From Achromobacter sp. (lineage in GTDB: Bacteria; Pseudomonadota; Gammaproteobacteria; Burkholderiales; Burkholderiaceae_B), in assembly GCA_003454835.1 (NCBI GenBank), contig DMTA01000543.1:1-13814 (forward strand): a stretch of 13,814 bases of DNA. The letters run 5' to 3'. Within the stretch, counting starts at the first letter, position 1. Every line of letters starts with the position of its first letter. Shown one piece after another: positions 1 to 6,640 of this stretch. The position numbers and the translations under genes were made by a program. The notes beneath the pieces are model-generated. The model was not told where the DNA came from, did not search any database, and saw only the letters and a list, made by a program, of their open reading frames with translations.

Positions 1-1248
1 GCGCTGCGATCGTCGCTGGGGCTGGCGCATCTGCGGCGCGGCACCGAAGACGACCGCAAGACCCATGCGCTGACGCACTTCGAGGCGGGCTTGCAGGCCG
101 CGCCCGACGACGTGCGCCTGCTGACGCTGCACGGCGAAACCCTGCTGCGCGCCGGGCGCTACAAGGATTCCGTGGCGCCGTTGGCGCGCGCCATTGAACT
201 GGCGCCGGATCTTGAGCAGACGCGGGGCCTGTACGCCCGCGCGCTGCGCTACACCTTGCAATACGACGCGGCGGCCGAGCAGATGATGTTCCTGCTGAAG
301 AAGTCGCCGGACAACCTGCTGTGGCAGCGGTCGGCCATTGGCGCGCTGTCGCAGGCCGGGCGCAAAGACGAGGCCGAGGCGCTGTTCGAGCAATACGTCG
401 CCAAGCGCGGCGCGCGGCTGCCCGAAACGTTCCCGGAAGCGTTGGCGCGCATGGAAGAACAGCTCGACACCGCGCCGATTCCGCAGGCGCGGCTGGACTG
501 GGCCTGGTCGATGCGCGGCGACACCAGCATCGATCGCGCGACGTGGGAACGCCGCGCGCGCTGGGGCCACATGATCGACCATCTGCTGTTCGATTGGCTT
601 GAATGCCGCGAGGAGCGCGTCGAAGAAGCGATGGCCATGCTGGGTGAGCTGGATACCGGCGAGCGCTTCTTTGCGCCGCTGCTTGCCGCCGGCCGCGGCG
701 TCGTGGTCGCCACTGCCCACGTGGGGCCGATGTATGCGGGATTGATGGCGCTGGAGCTGGTCGGCATCCCGTCGCGCTGGCTGGCGTCGGCGCCCAGCAT
801 CGCTCGCAGCAGCTACGCCGAGGCGCTGATCTCCACGGCCGACCAGACCGAGGCGCAGGTCGCCAAGGCCTGCATGCGCGCGATCAACTCGGGATTTGTG
901 CTGTGCCTGGCCATCGACGGCGCGGCAAATCCCGCCGCGCCTCGCACCACGTTTGAAGGTCAGGACGTCACCTATTCCGGCTTTGCGGCGCATCTGGCGC
1001 ATCGCATGGGCGTGCCGTCGGTGTTTTACGCGCCGCGCTGGGAAAACGGGCAGGTGGCCTACACGCTGGAAATGCTGCCGGCCGCCAATCCCGGCGAAGA
1101 GGCTGACGCGTACGCGCAGCGCTGGCAGAAGGCGTACTTCGAGCGGCTGCGCGAGCATCTTGCCGGCCCGCCGGAGAACCTGCGATTGAGCGGCGGCATC
1201 TGGCGCCATGTGACGGCGGCGGATCCGTCGGCGGATTCGTCCGCATAA
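1..1248 (+). CDS. vexE: TPR protein with C-terminal LpxL-like acyltransferase domain, VexE-like (5' end missing)
   Basis: The frame is open from base 1, so the window holds only the last 415 residues. Residues 1 to about 110 form tetratricopeptide-like helical pairs (for example the stretch with LLRAGRYKDSVAPLARAIEL). From about residue 190 the protein resembles the LpxL/HtrB lipid A acyltransferase fold: a strand ending in the His of ATAHVGPMY (H240), a later LAIDGAANPAAPRTTFEG stretch where LpxL has its DQ and F-G-x-P region, then GFAAHLAHRMGVPSVFYAPRW and a closing PENLRLSGGIWRHV. Family knowledge: VexE is an LpxL relative that acylates the reducing-end sugar of Vi capsular polysaccharide at the inner membrane. 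The lyase gene 20 bp downstream supports this. Oddity: LpxL has H-x4-D/E, but here the residue five after the His is Tyr. The TPR plus acyltransferase architecture is seen; the name vexE is an inference from context. Confidence 0.62.
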   Translation, partial: ALRSSLGLAHLRRGTEDDRKTHALTHFEAGLQAAPDDVRLLTLHGETLLRAGRYKDSVAPLARAIELAPDLEQTRGLYARALRYTLQYDAAAEQMMFLLKKSPDNLLWQRSAIGALSQAGRKDEAEALFEQYVAKRGARLPETFPEALARMEEQLDTAPIPQARLDWAWSMRGDTSIDRATWERRARWGHMIDHLLFDWLECREERVEEAMAMLGELDTGERFFAPLLAAGRGVVVATAHVGPMYAGLMALELVGIPSRWLASAPSIARSSYAEALISTADQTEAQVAKACMRAINSGFVLCLAIDGAANPAAPRTTFEGQDVTYSGFAAHLAHRMGVPSVFYAPRWENGQVAYTLEMLPAANPGEEADAYAQRWQKAYFERLREHLAGPPENLRLSGGIWRHVTAADPSADSSA

Positions 1249-1268
1249 GGTTTAAGGGAGCGGTTGCG

Positions 1269-2477
1269 ATGCGACTACGAAATACAGTGACGCTGTGGCT
1301 GCTGACGCTGGCCGGCTTGTATGGCGGCGCGGCGGCGGCAAGCGGGCAATGCGCGGCGCCCGATGAACACTGCCCGATCGTAGCCAGTCTGCTGGCGCAG
1401 CGCGAAGGGTACGGCGCCAAGGCCACAGGCGGCCTGGGCGGCAAGTTCATCGAGGTGACCTCGGACCAGGACGCCGGACCCGGCACGCTGCGCGCTGCGC
1501 TGGCGCAAGCGCGCAAGGGGCCGACGTGGATACGCTTCGCATCCGACATGACGATCGTGCTGAAGTCACAGCTGCGTGTTCCGTCCGACACGACCATCGA
1601 TGGCCGCGGCAAACGTGTCGCCCTGATCGACGATGGCCTGGGCGTGTATGGCGCGAAGAACGTCATCCTGACGCATCTGACAATCGACGGACGGCTCACG
1701 CGGCTTACGCAGGCCGTGAATGTGGCCAACGACAGCCGCGACGTGTGGGTCGACCACATGGACCTGTCGCGGATGTCGGACCGCCTGCTGAATGTAAAGA
1801 ACGGCTCGACCGACGTGACGATCTCGTGGACCAAGTTCCACAACTCGAACAAGGTCATGCTGCTGAACAACATCACGTCCAAGAATCTGTTTCAGAACTA
1901 CGAGCGCGATTCGATTGCGCGCGTGACGCTGCATCACAACTACTTCTTCAACACCGTGCAGCGCAATCCGCGCGCGCAGTTCGGCACCTTCCACCTCTTT
2001 AACAACCTGCTCGAGAACTGGGACTTCTACGGCATGAGTTTCAGCCTGGAGGCCAAGGCGCTGGTCGAAGGCAATATCTTCAACAACGACGCGCAGCGCA
2101 AGTGCGTCGAGCCCGAGTTCTACCCCACGGTGGAAGGCATCAACGTCAACTACTGCCGCTACATCCCGATTGCGCCGGCACGCAGCGCACTGGACAACGG
2201 CGACTCCGATCGCGGCGCCTATGAAAAGCGCAAGGCGGATCACGGCTACACCCGCGATTTCAAGGCCTTTCTGCGGTTGAAGGACAACCTGTATCTGGGC
2301 GATGCCAAGCCGGTGCTCAAGGACTATCGCCCCGAGTCGGCGCCGACGCCGCCTTACTGCTACGGCTACGAGAAAGCGACGCCCGAGCTGGCCGAGAAGA
2401 TTCGCAAATTTGCCGGCAATACGTCCGGAGATACGCCCCTGCCGGCGACGCGCACAGGCGCGGGTTGCCCGGGCTGA
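1269..2477 (+). CDS. vexL: Secreted PL1-type polysaccharide lyase, VexL-like (Vi antigen lyase)
   Basis: A 402-residue protein with a Sec signal peptide (residues 1 to about 24, ending AAAA|SG) and a right-handed beta-helix of the pectate lyase C family (PL1). Hallmarks are VWVDH at 159-163, DRLLNVKNGSTDVTISW from 171, FHNSNK (H191, K195), RVTLHHNYF at about 218-226, and QRNPRAQFG with the probable catalytic Arg R232. It is expected to act in the periplasm by beta-elimination on an alpha-1,4-linked uronic acid polymer. Vi antigen, an alpha-1,4 GalNAc-uronate, fits, and a pectate-lyase-like Vi lyase (VexL) has been described from the Vi locus of Achromobacter denitrificans. An AAGGGAG ribosome site (1253-1259) lies 9 bases before the ATG, and the gene follows the VexE-like gene by 20 bp, so they are probably one operon. 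Several calcium ligands of classical pectate lyases are replaced (see findings). A generic pectate lyase is the alternative. Confidence 0.72.
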   Translation: MRLRNTVTLWLLTLAGLYGGAAAASGQCAAPDEHCPIVASLLAQREGYGAKATGGLGGKFIEVTSDQDAGPGTLRAALAQARKGPTWIRFASDMTIVLKSQLRVPSDTTIDGRGKRVALIDDGLGVYGAKNVILTHLTIDGRLTRLTQAVNVANDSRDVWVDHMDLSRMSDRLLNVKNGSTDVTISWTKFHNSNKVMLLNNITSKNLFQNYERDSIARVTLHHNYFFNTVQRNPRAQFGTFHLFNNLLENWDFYGMSFSLEAKALVEGNIFNNDAQRKCVEPEFYPTVEGINVNYCRYIPIAPARSALDNGDSDRGAYEKRKADHGYTRDFKAFLRLKDNLYLGDAKPVLKDYRPESAPTPPYCYGYEKATPELAEKIRKFAGNTSGDTPLPATRTGAGCPG

Positions 2478-2481
2478 GGAC

Positions 2482-2505
2482 CGCAAGAAATCAGGATTTC
2501 GTGCG
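2482..2505 (+). terminator. Weak hairpin after the lyase gene
   Basis: An imperfect inverted repeat lies 5 bp past the lyase stop codon: CGCA-A-GAAATC, loop AG, GATTTC-G-TGCG. It has ten pairs and one A/G mismatch. No run of T follows, so it is at best a weak terminator or an RNA-stabilising end structure for the capsule transcript. Confidence 0.25.
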
Positions 2506-2527
2506 TGATCGCATCAGTTGAGAAGCC

Positions 2528-2587
2528 ATGTCCGATATCGTGGTATTCGTTCCCAGCAAAGCACGCGCTGGCGACCAGATAGTCTAG
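2528..2587 (+). other. 19-codon open frame, possible remnant of a lost gene
   Basis: The 225-bp gap between the lyase and the phosphatase gene contains an ATG-started frame reading MSDIVVFVPSKARAGDQIV and then TAG. The start looks like an ordinary protein N-terminus (hydrophobic beta strand, then VPSK), and a weak GAGAAG precedes the ATG by three bases. After the stop the sequence shows no continuation I can recognise. It could be a truncated gene left by a deletion, or chance. No function is proposed. Confidence 0.15.
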
Positions 2588-2666
2588 CCAGACTGCGGGA
2601 TCGCCGCCCGACCTTCAGGTCGCTTCGCTGCTGGGAGGGCGTGACGGCGTCCGGCGATAAGTCGAA

Positions 2667-2693
2667 CTGCAGGGTGACCCCGTCACCCTGCAG
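2667..2693 (-). terminator. Perfect 12-bp inverted repeat 10 bp after phoX, between convergent genes
   Basis: CTGCAGGGTGAC, loop CCC, GTCACCCTGCAG: a perfect 12-bp stem with a 3-base loop. It lies 10 bp beyond the stop codon of the minus-strand phosphatase gene and between convergent transcripts, so it could end or block transcription from either side. Neither flank carries a clear T tract, so it is not a textbook intrinsic terminator. Confidence 0.5.
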
Positions 2694-2702
2694 AGTGCGT
2701 CA

Positions 2703-4799
2703 TCACACCCCGATCGGACCGCCGTCGGCGCGGCGGATCACCACCGTCGACGAACGCGGGCGGACGACGCCCGTGGTGGCGGTGGTCGCATCTTCCGTGT
2801 CGTACGCCGGCCAGTTCACCGGGTGCTGGATGTTCAGGAAGATGCTGGTGTAGTCCGGGGTGAAGGCAAAGCCCGTGACCTCTGCTTCGTTCGGGCCGAC
2901 GAAGAAGCGGCGCAGGTCGGCCTGGTTGGACGCGTTGATCGCCGGGCCCGTGCCGGTGCTGTCGGCCAGCGCGCCGGGGATCACGGCCAGCATCTGGTCG
3001 TTGGTCGCCTTGGCCACGTTGTTGTTGCGGCCGCCGTCGATGCCGTTGTCGGTCTGGATCCAGAGGATGCCGCGCGGATCGATGCCGATGCCGTCCGGGC
3101 TGGCCAGCTGGTTCAGCGTGGTCAGGCCGGAGCGGTTGGTGTCGGCGTCGGCGCCGGCGTCGGAGCCAAACACGAAGATGTCCCACTTGAACTTGGTCGA
3201 GCCCGGCTCGTCGTGCCAGCGCACGATGTGACCGTTGACGTTGTTCAGGCGCGGGTTGGCCGGGTTGGTGCCGCGGCCGGCGTTGCGGCTGGTGTTGTTC
3301 GTCAGCGTCAGGTAAATGTCGCCGTTGGTCGGGTGGGTGGCCGTCCATTCCGGGCGGTCCATCGGCGTGGCGCCGACGAAGTCCCCGGCGCCGCGGGTGT
3401 TGATAATGATGTTCTCGATGCTGCCGAATTCATCGGCCAGCGTGCGGCCGCCGGCGCCAACGGTCGTGCCGACGAGCGGGAGCCATTGGCCCGTGCCATC
3501 GGCGTCAAAGCGCGCAACGTACAGCGTGCCCTTGTCCAGGTATTTCGCGCCCACTGCGAGGCGATCGGTGCGCTCGGCGTCCTTCGGATCCCACACGGCT
3601 TCCGACACGAAGCGATAGATGTACTCGAAACGCGAGTCGTCGCCGCTGTAGAAGGCGAGCGGCTTGCCGGCTTCGGGCAGGCCGTAGGCGCAGCCTTCGT
3701 GTGCGAAGCGGCCCAGCGCGGTGCGCTTGGTGGCGATGCTGTTTTCGTTGAACGGATCGATCTCGACCAGGTAGCCGAAACCGTTGACTTCGTTGCGGTA
3801 ATCCTGCGTGAAGTCGGCGCCGGTCTCGGTGATGTTGAAGCGCGCGAACTCGCCCTGGACTTCCAGCGGATCGTTGGCGCCCGTTTCCCATTCGTAGCGG
3901 CCCTTGTCGTCGGGCACGCCGACGCGCTGCTGGTGCGCGGGGCGCGTGCCGGTGTTGACGAAGCAGGCGGCCCAGTTTTCTTCGGCCGTGATGTACGTGC
4001 CCCACGGGGTGTAGCCGTTGCCGCAGTTGTTGTTGGTGCCGCGCACCATCGTGCCGTTGGGCGAGTACGGGGTCTTGACCCAATCCGTGCCGCCGACCGG
4101 GCCGGACAGCTTCATCGGCGTCGCCGACGTGAAGCGGCGGTTGTAGCGCGAGTTGTGAACGATGTTCCAGCGGCCGTTCTCAAGGCGCACGTGCAGGATC
4201 GCCACGCCGTGCGCGTTGATCTCCTTGCGGATCTCCTCGATGGGGCGCTTGCCGGCCACCTTGGTCGCGCCCAGCGGGTGCAGCGCCTTCTGGTCGATGT
4301 ACTCGTGGTTGACCGCCAGCAGGCCTTCGGTGGAGCTGCCGTTGATCGGGAAGAAGTGCATGCCGTCGTGGTGCATGCCGGTGGAGTTCAAGAGGTCCGT
4401 CGAGCTGTTGTTGCCGTTGCGGTCCCACGGATTGGCGTTGTCGTTGAACGGCGTGCCCCACGGTGCGAACACATGGGCGATGTAGCCGGCCGGCACGACA
4501 CAGGCGTCGGTCATGGACGTGGGCAGGGACTCGAATCCCAGCTTGACCGGGGCCGGCGCGGGAGGCGTCTCCGTGCCGGGCTGTTCCGGCGCGGGGTTCT
4601 GGCCGCCGTTGCCGGCATCGTCGTCATCGTCGTCGCTGCCATTACAGCCGGCAAGACCGAGGCTGGTCATCGTCGCGAACGCAGCGGCGATACCGCCGCG
4701 CATCACCATGCGGCGGGACATGTTCTTTTCGAGGATCTCGCTGAACGGAGTGCTCTGGCTGGGATTGCGGACGGTCTTGTCGGAGATGGACTTGCTCAT
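2703..4799 (-). CDS. phoX: PhoX-family alkaline phosphatase (DUF839), Tat-exported lipoprotein
   Basis: A 698-residue protein. The start at 4799 is chosen because AGGAG lies just upstream and because the longer open frame would run through the promoter. The N-terminus carries a twin-arginine signal, SRRMVMRGG (R29, R30), then a hydrophobic stretch ending in the lipobox LAGC (C52) and a run of six Asp (56-61). The body matches the PhoX/DUF839 family: NHEYID, then NNNCGNGYTPWGTYITAEENW with Cys at about 259 where PhoX has its iron-binding Cys, HEGCAYG, SGDDSRFEYIYRF, and near the C-terminus FVGPNEAEVTGFAFTPDY followed by IQHP. PhoX enzymes are calcium- and iron-dependent phosphomonoesterases that release phosphate outside the cytoplasm. 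A Pho box lies 59 bp upstream, so phosphate-starvation control by PhoB is expected. The family and export route are seen; the substrate range is inferred. Confidence 0.88.
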   Translation of the reverse strand: MSKSISDKTVRNPSQSTPFSEILEKNMSRRMVMRGGIAAAFATMTSLGLAGCNGSDDDDDDAGNGGQNPAPEQPGTETPPAPAPVKLGFESLPTSMTDACVVPAGYIAHVFAPWGTPFNDNANPWDRNGNNSSTDLLNSTGMHHDGMHFFPINGSSTEGLLAVNHEYIDQKALHPLGATKVAGKRPIEEIRKEINAHGVAILHVRLENGRWNIVHNSRYNRRFTSATPMKLSGPVGGTDWVKTPYSPNGTMVRGTNNNCGNGYTPWGTYITAEENWAACFVNTGTRPAHQQRVGVPDDKGRYEWETGANDPLEVQGEFARFNITETGADFTQDYRNEVNGFGYLVEIDPFNENSIATKRTALGRFAHEGCAYGLPEAGKPLAFYSGDDSRFEYIYRFVSEAVWDPKDAERTDRLAVGAKYLDKGTLYVARFDADGTGQWLPLVGTTVGAGGRTLADEFGSIENIIINTRGAGDFVGATPMDRPEWTATHPTNGDIYLTLTNNTSRNAGRGTNPANPRLNNVNGHIVRWHDEPGSTKFKWDIFVFGSDAGADADTNRSGLTTLNQLASPDGIGIDPRGILWIQTDNGIDGGRNNNVAKATNDQMLAVIPGALADSTGTGPAINASNQADLRRFFVGPNEAEVTGFAFTPDYTSIFLNIQHPVNWPAYDTEDATTATTGVVRPRSSTVVIRRADGGPIGV

Positions 4800-4842
4800 T
4801 GGAACTCCTGGCTTTGGGTCTGATGCCCGATGGGGACGAGCA

Positions 4843-4848
4843 ATACTA
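4843..4848 (-). promoter_or_regulatory. Putative -10 element of the phoX promoter
   Basis: On the minus strand TAGTAT (4 of 6 matches to TATAAT) starts 10 bp after the Pho box. That is the spacing of PhoB-activated promoters, where the Pho box replaces the -35 element. It would start transcription roughly 35-40 bases before the phoX start codon. Confidence 0.5.
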
Positions 4849-4858
4849 GAAGTCCGAA

Positions 4859-4876
4859 ATGAAAGGTTAATGACAG
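4859..4876 (-). promoter_or_regulatory. Pho box (PhoB binding site) upstream of phoX
   Basis: Read on the minus strand: CTGTCAT-TAAC-CTTTCAT. This is two direct 7-mers with the usual 4-bp AT-rich spacer (11-bp period) and one mismatch to the CTGTCAT consensus. A further CAGTCAT abuts it upstream, off the 11-bp register. The position, orientation and the -10 spaced 10 bp away all agree with PhoB control of the PhoX-family gene. Confidence 0.82.
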
Positions 4877-4910
4877 ATGACTGAAACTTGTGGCGCCTGT
4901 GCCATCCTGT

Positions 4911-4953
4911 CAAAAAGAAAAGGCTGACGCCGCGTACGCGGGCGTCAGCCTTT
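4911..4953 (-). terminator. Strong intrinsic terminator of the SecD-head-like gene
   Basis: On the minus strand, 20 bp after the stop codon of the small secreted protein, a 13-bp perfect stem (AAAGGCTGACGCC paired with GGCGTCAGCCTTT, loop about 9 bases) is followed by TTTTCTTTTTG. The GC-rich stem plus T tract makes it a textbook Rho-independent terminator. It insulates the Pho-controlled promoter of phoX just beyond it from the upstream gene. Confidence 0.88.
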
Positions 4954-4973
4954 GGATGAAAGGGCGGGTGTGC

Positions 4974-5369
4974 TTACCGGTTTTCGTCGTCCATCGTCAG
5001 CGCGCCTTCCTTCATGATGCCTTGCGCGATCTCTTCGGCGGATTTGCCGGCAAAGCCGTGCTCGCCGGCGGTGATGCGCAGGCTGTCGCCATCGAGCGGG
5101 CTCATCAGCGTGGCCGAGGACAGAAGAATGCCGTTCGCGCGGAACTGCACGCGCTGGCCCACGCGCTCGCGCGTGAAGTTCGCCAGCGTCTTGACGCTGT
5201 CTGGCTTGAGCTTGATGTCGACGACGCGCGCGTTGGTGTGCGCATCGGCGCCGGGCGTGACCTGCTCGACCTGCAGGGTGACGGATTCGGCGTGGGCGGC
5301 GAAGGGCAGGGCGGCCGCGAGCGCCGCAGCCAGCGCGCTGGCCAGAACAGGATGTCGCATTGATGGCAT
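4974..5369 (-). CDS. Small secreted protein resembling the SecD P1 head subdomain
   Basis: A 131-residue protein with a clear Sec signal peptide (residues 1-27, cleavage after AHA). The mature part resembles the P1 head of SecD: VDIKLKPDSVKTLANFTRERVGQRVQF, then a short strand (ANGILLSSATLMSPLDGDSLRITAG) and a closing helix pair (SAEEIAQGIMKEGALTM). In SecD this unit sits in the periplasmic loop that pulls on exported proteins; here it stands alone without membrane helices, so it cannot be a translocase subunit by itself. Its role is unknown. The start at 5369 is supported by AGAAGGAG, with GGAG 7 bases upstream; the next Met, three codons in, would be too far. The gene has its own terminator and is separate from phoX. 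Similarity is judged by eye. Confidence 0.72.
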   Translation of the reverse strand: MPSMRHPVLASALAAALAAALPFAAHAESVTLQVEQVTPGADAHTNARVVDIKLKPDSVKTLANFTRERVGQRVQFRANGILLSSATLMSPLDGDSLRITAGEHGFAGKSAEEIAQGIMKEGALTMDDENR

Positions 5370-5420
5370 GGGAACGCTCCTTCTTCTGATGGACGACGCT
5401 CCATCCTATACGGATCGCGG

Positions 5421-5440
5421 CAGACGGGGATGACCGTCTG
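5421..5440. promoter_or_regulatory. Inverted repeat between divergent genes, possible operator
   Basis: CAGACGG, six bases, CCGTCTG: a perfect 7-bp dyad in the 130-bp gap between two divergently transcribed genes for secreted proteins. An AT-rich TATATT (5442-5447) follows it directly. The place and symmetry suit a dimeric regulator. No confident -35/-10 pair could be assigned on either strand. Confidence 0.3.
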
Positions 5441-5499
5441 ATATATTCCTGACGAAATTTTGCCGGCATGCGCCCCGCTGACGCTGGTGAGGAATGACC

Positions 5500-5946
5500 A
5501 TGATTGCACGCGCCACTTGTCTGTTGTCCATCGCGCTGCTGGCCGGCACGGCGCAGGCCGGCTCCGCGCCCGCGTCGCTGTCCTGCGTGTCCGAAAGCGG
5601 CAAGGTGGCGTTGAAGGGCGACATTCCCTCGCCGTCTTCCGACGACCTGGCGCTGACGCTGACCTACACGACGGCCACGCTGTCGTTCACGTCGGAGGAT
5701 GCGCCCGGGTACGTGGTCGCCAATTTCCCGCAGTCGGTTTTCACCCTGGTCGCGCCGGCCGACGGGCAGGCGTTGACGTTGTATGCGCTGCCGTCCACGG
5801 TGGCCGTGAAGAAAACGGCCAATGGCGACGTGGCCGGCACGTTCCAGGCGCGGCTGTTGGGTCCGCGCCCGGGCGGCAAGGCGGCCAGCGGCTATCCCGC
5901 GCCGCTGCAGGCCACGCTGAACTGCGATTACCGGTATTCGCTGTAG
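5500..5946 (+). CDS. Small secreted protein of unknown function
   Basis: 148 residues. A Sec signal peptide (1-20, cleavage after AQA) precedes a mature domain of about 128 residues rich in Thr, Ser, Ala and Leu, with alternating polar/apolar segments suggesting beta structure (LALTLTYTTATLSFTSED). The mature part has only two Cys, C29 near its start and C142 near its end, which could form a disulfide closing the domain. The start at 5500 is preferred over the ATG at 5494, because GAGGA lies 6 bases before the former but touches the latter. I do not recognise the family. It is divergent from the SecD-head-like gene, and both products are exported, which may mean a shared envelope role, though this is only inference. 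Confidence 0.7.
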   Translation: MIARATCLLSIALLAGTAQAGSAPASLSCVSESGKVALKGDIPSPSSDDLALTLTYTTATLSFTSEDAPGYVVANFPQSVFTLVAPADGQALTLYALPSTVAVKKTANGDVAGTFQARLLGPRPGGKAASGYPAPLQATLNCDYRYSL

Positions 5947-6094
5947 GCCCTGCGCGCCGGACGCATCGCCCCTCCACCGCGTGGCGCAAGCGTCATATTT
6001 GACGGGCGGGAGGCCGCACGCCCACAATCGGCCGGACGACAACCGCGCAGGCGGGCCTTGGATGCCCGCCGCCACCATCCCGGAGGAACAACTC

Positions 6095-6520
6095 ATGGCC
6101 GACGCCGATCCCAAAACCCAAACCGAAACCCAGGCGCTGTTCGACCAAGGCCTGGAATTGCGCCGCGAAGTGCTCGGCGCCGACTACGTCGATGGCTCGA
6201 TTGCGCGCGCCAACGATTTCATGATGGCGTTCCAGCACATCACCACCGAATGGTGCTGGGGCTACACCTGGAGCCGCCCCGGCCTTGAGAAGAAGACGCG
6301 CAGCATGCTCAACCTGGCCATGCTGACGGCGCTGAACCGGCCCGCCGAGATCAAGCTGCACGTCAAGGGCGCACTTAACAACGGCGTGACGGTTGAGGAG
6401 ATCAAGGAGATCCTGCTGCAGGCCACGGTCTACTGCGGCATTCCCGCCGGCCTGGACGCCTTCAAGGTGGCCAACCAGGTGCTGGAAGAGGAAGGCGCGT
6501 TCAAGGCGCAACAGGCATGA
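6095..6520 (+). CDS. pcaC: 4-carboxymuconolactone decarboxylase family protein
   Basis: 141 residues, all-helical CMD/AhpD fold. The stretch from EWCWGYTWSRPGLEKKTR through SMLNLAMLTALNRPAEIKLH, VKGALNNGVTVEEIKEILLQ and ATVYCGIPAGLDAFKVANQV matches gamma-carboxymuconolactone decarboxylases closely. PcaC converts 4-carboxymuconolactone to beta-ketoadipate enol-lactone in the protocatechuate branch of the beta-ketoadipate pathway, in the cytoplasm. There is no CxxC, so it is not an AhpD-type peroxidase. The start at 6095 has GGAGG 8 bases upstream; the frame extends further 5' but without a ribosome site. No other pca genes are near, so it may serve another ring-opening or lactone pathway. The family is firm, the exact substrate less so. 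Confidence 0.8.
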   Translation: MADADPKTQTETQALFDQGLELRREVLGADYVDGSIARANDFMMAFQHITTEWCWGYTWSRPGLEKKTRSMLNLAMLTALNRPAEIKLHVKGALNNGVTVEEIKEILLQATVYCGIPAGLDAFKVANQVLEEEGAFKAQQA

Positions 6521-6521
6521 C

Positions 6522-6546
6522 TCACGCCGTCACCCGGCCGGCGTGA
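6522..6546 (+). terminator. Hairpin directly after the decarboxylase gene
   Basis: TCACGCCG, 9-base loop, CGGCGTGA starts one base after the stop codon. The 8-bp stem is GC-rich but lacks a T tract, so it is a possible terminator of the pcaC-like transcript. Confidence 0.4.
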
Positions 6547-6574
6547 CGTGGAACCCGGGAAAATTGACAGCAGT

Positions 6575-6607
6575 GGGAAGAACGGCGGATTTCACGCGGT
6601 TCTTCCC
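6575..6607. repeat. 9-bp inverted repeat in the spacer before the HAD gene
   Basis: GGGAAGAAC and GTTCTTCCC are perfect reverse complements separated by 15 bases. A TTGACA (6564-6569) sits just upstream, but no good -10 follows at the right distance. The repeat could be a second termination hairpin or a regulator site. The 298-bp gap 6521-6818 holds no gene I can support, only this repeat, the hairpin before it and the AT-rich promoter-like stretch after it. Confidence 0.35.
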
Positions 6608-6640
6608 GGCTTACCCGCCTTGCGTGCGGGCTATGATGAT

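Noticed and set aside
2823..4823. Long plus-strand open frame (666 codons) opposite phoX
   Set aside because: It is a mirror of the high-GC phosphatase gene, with an Arg/Ala/Val/Gly-rich product and no domain, whereas the minus strand encodes a recognisable family with Tat signal, ribosome site and Pho box.
4945..6114. Minus-strand open frame spanning the SecD-head-like gene and the gene at 5500
   Set aside because: It runs across the divergent promoter region and a strong terminator region, and its product is Arg/Gly-rich without any family resemblance.
6564..6592. Promoter starting at TTGACA (6564-6569)
   Set aside because: The -35 is perfect but at 16 to 18 bp only CGGATT, GGATTT or GATTTC are found, none close to TATAAT, and an inverted repeat occupies the region.
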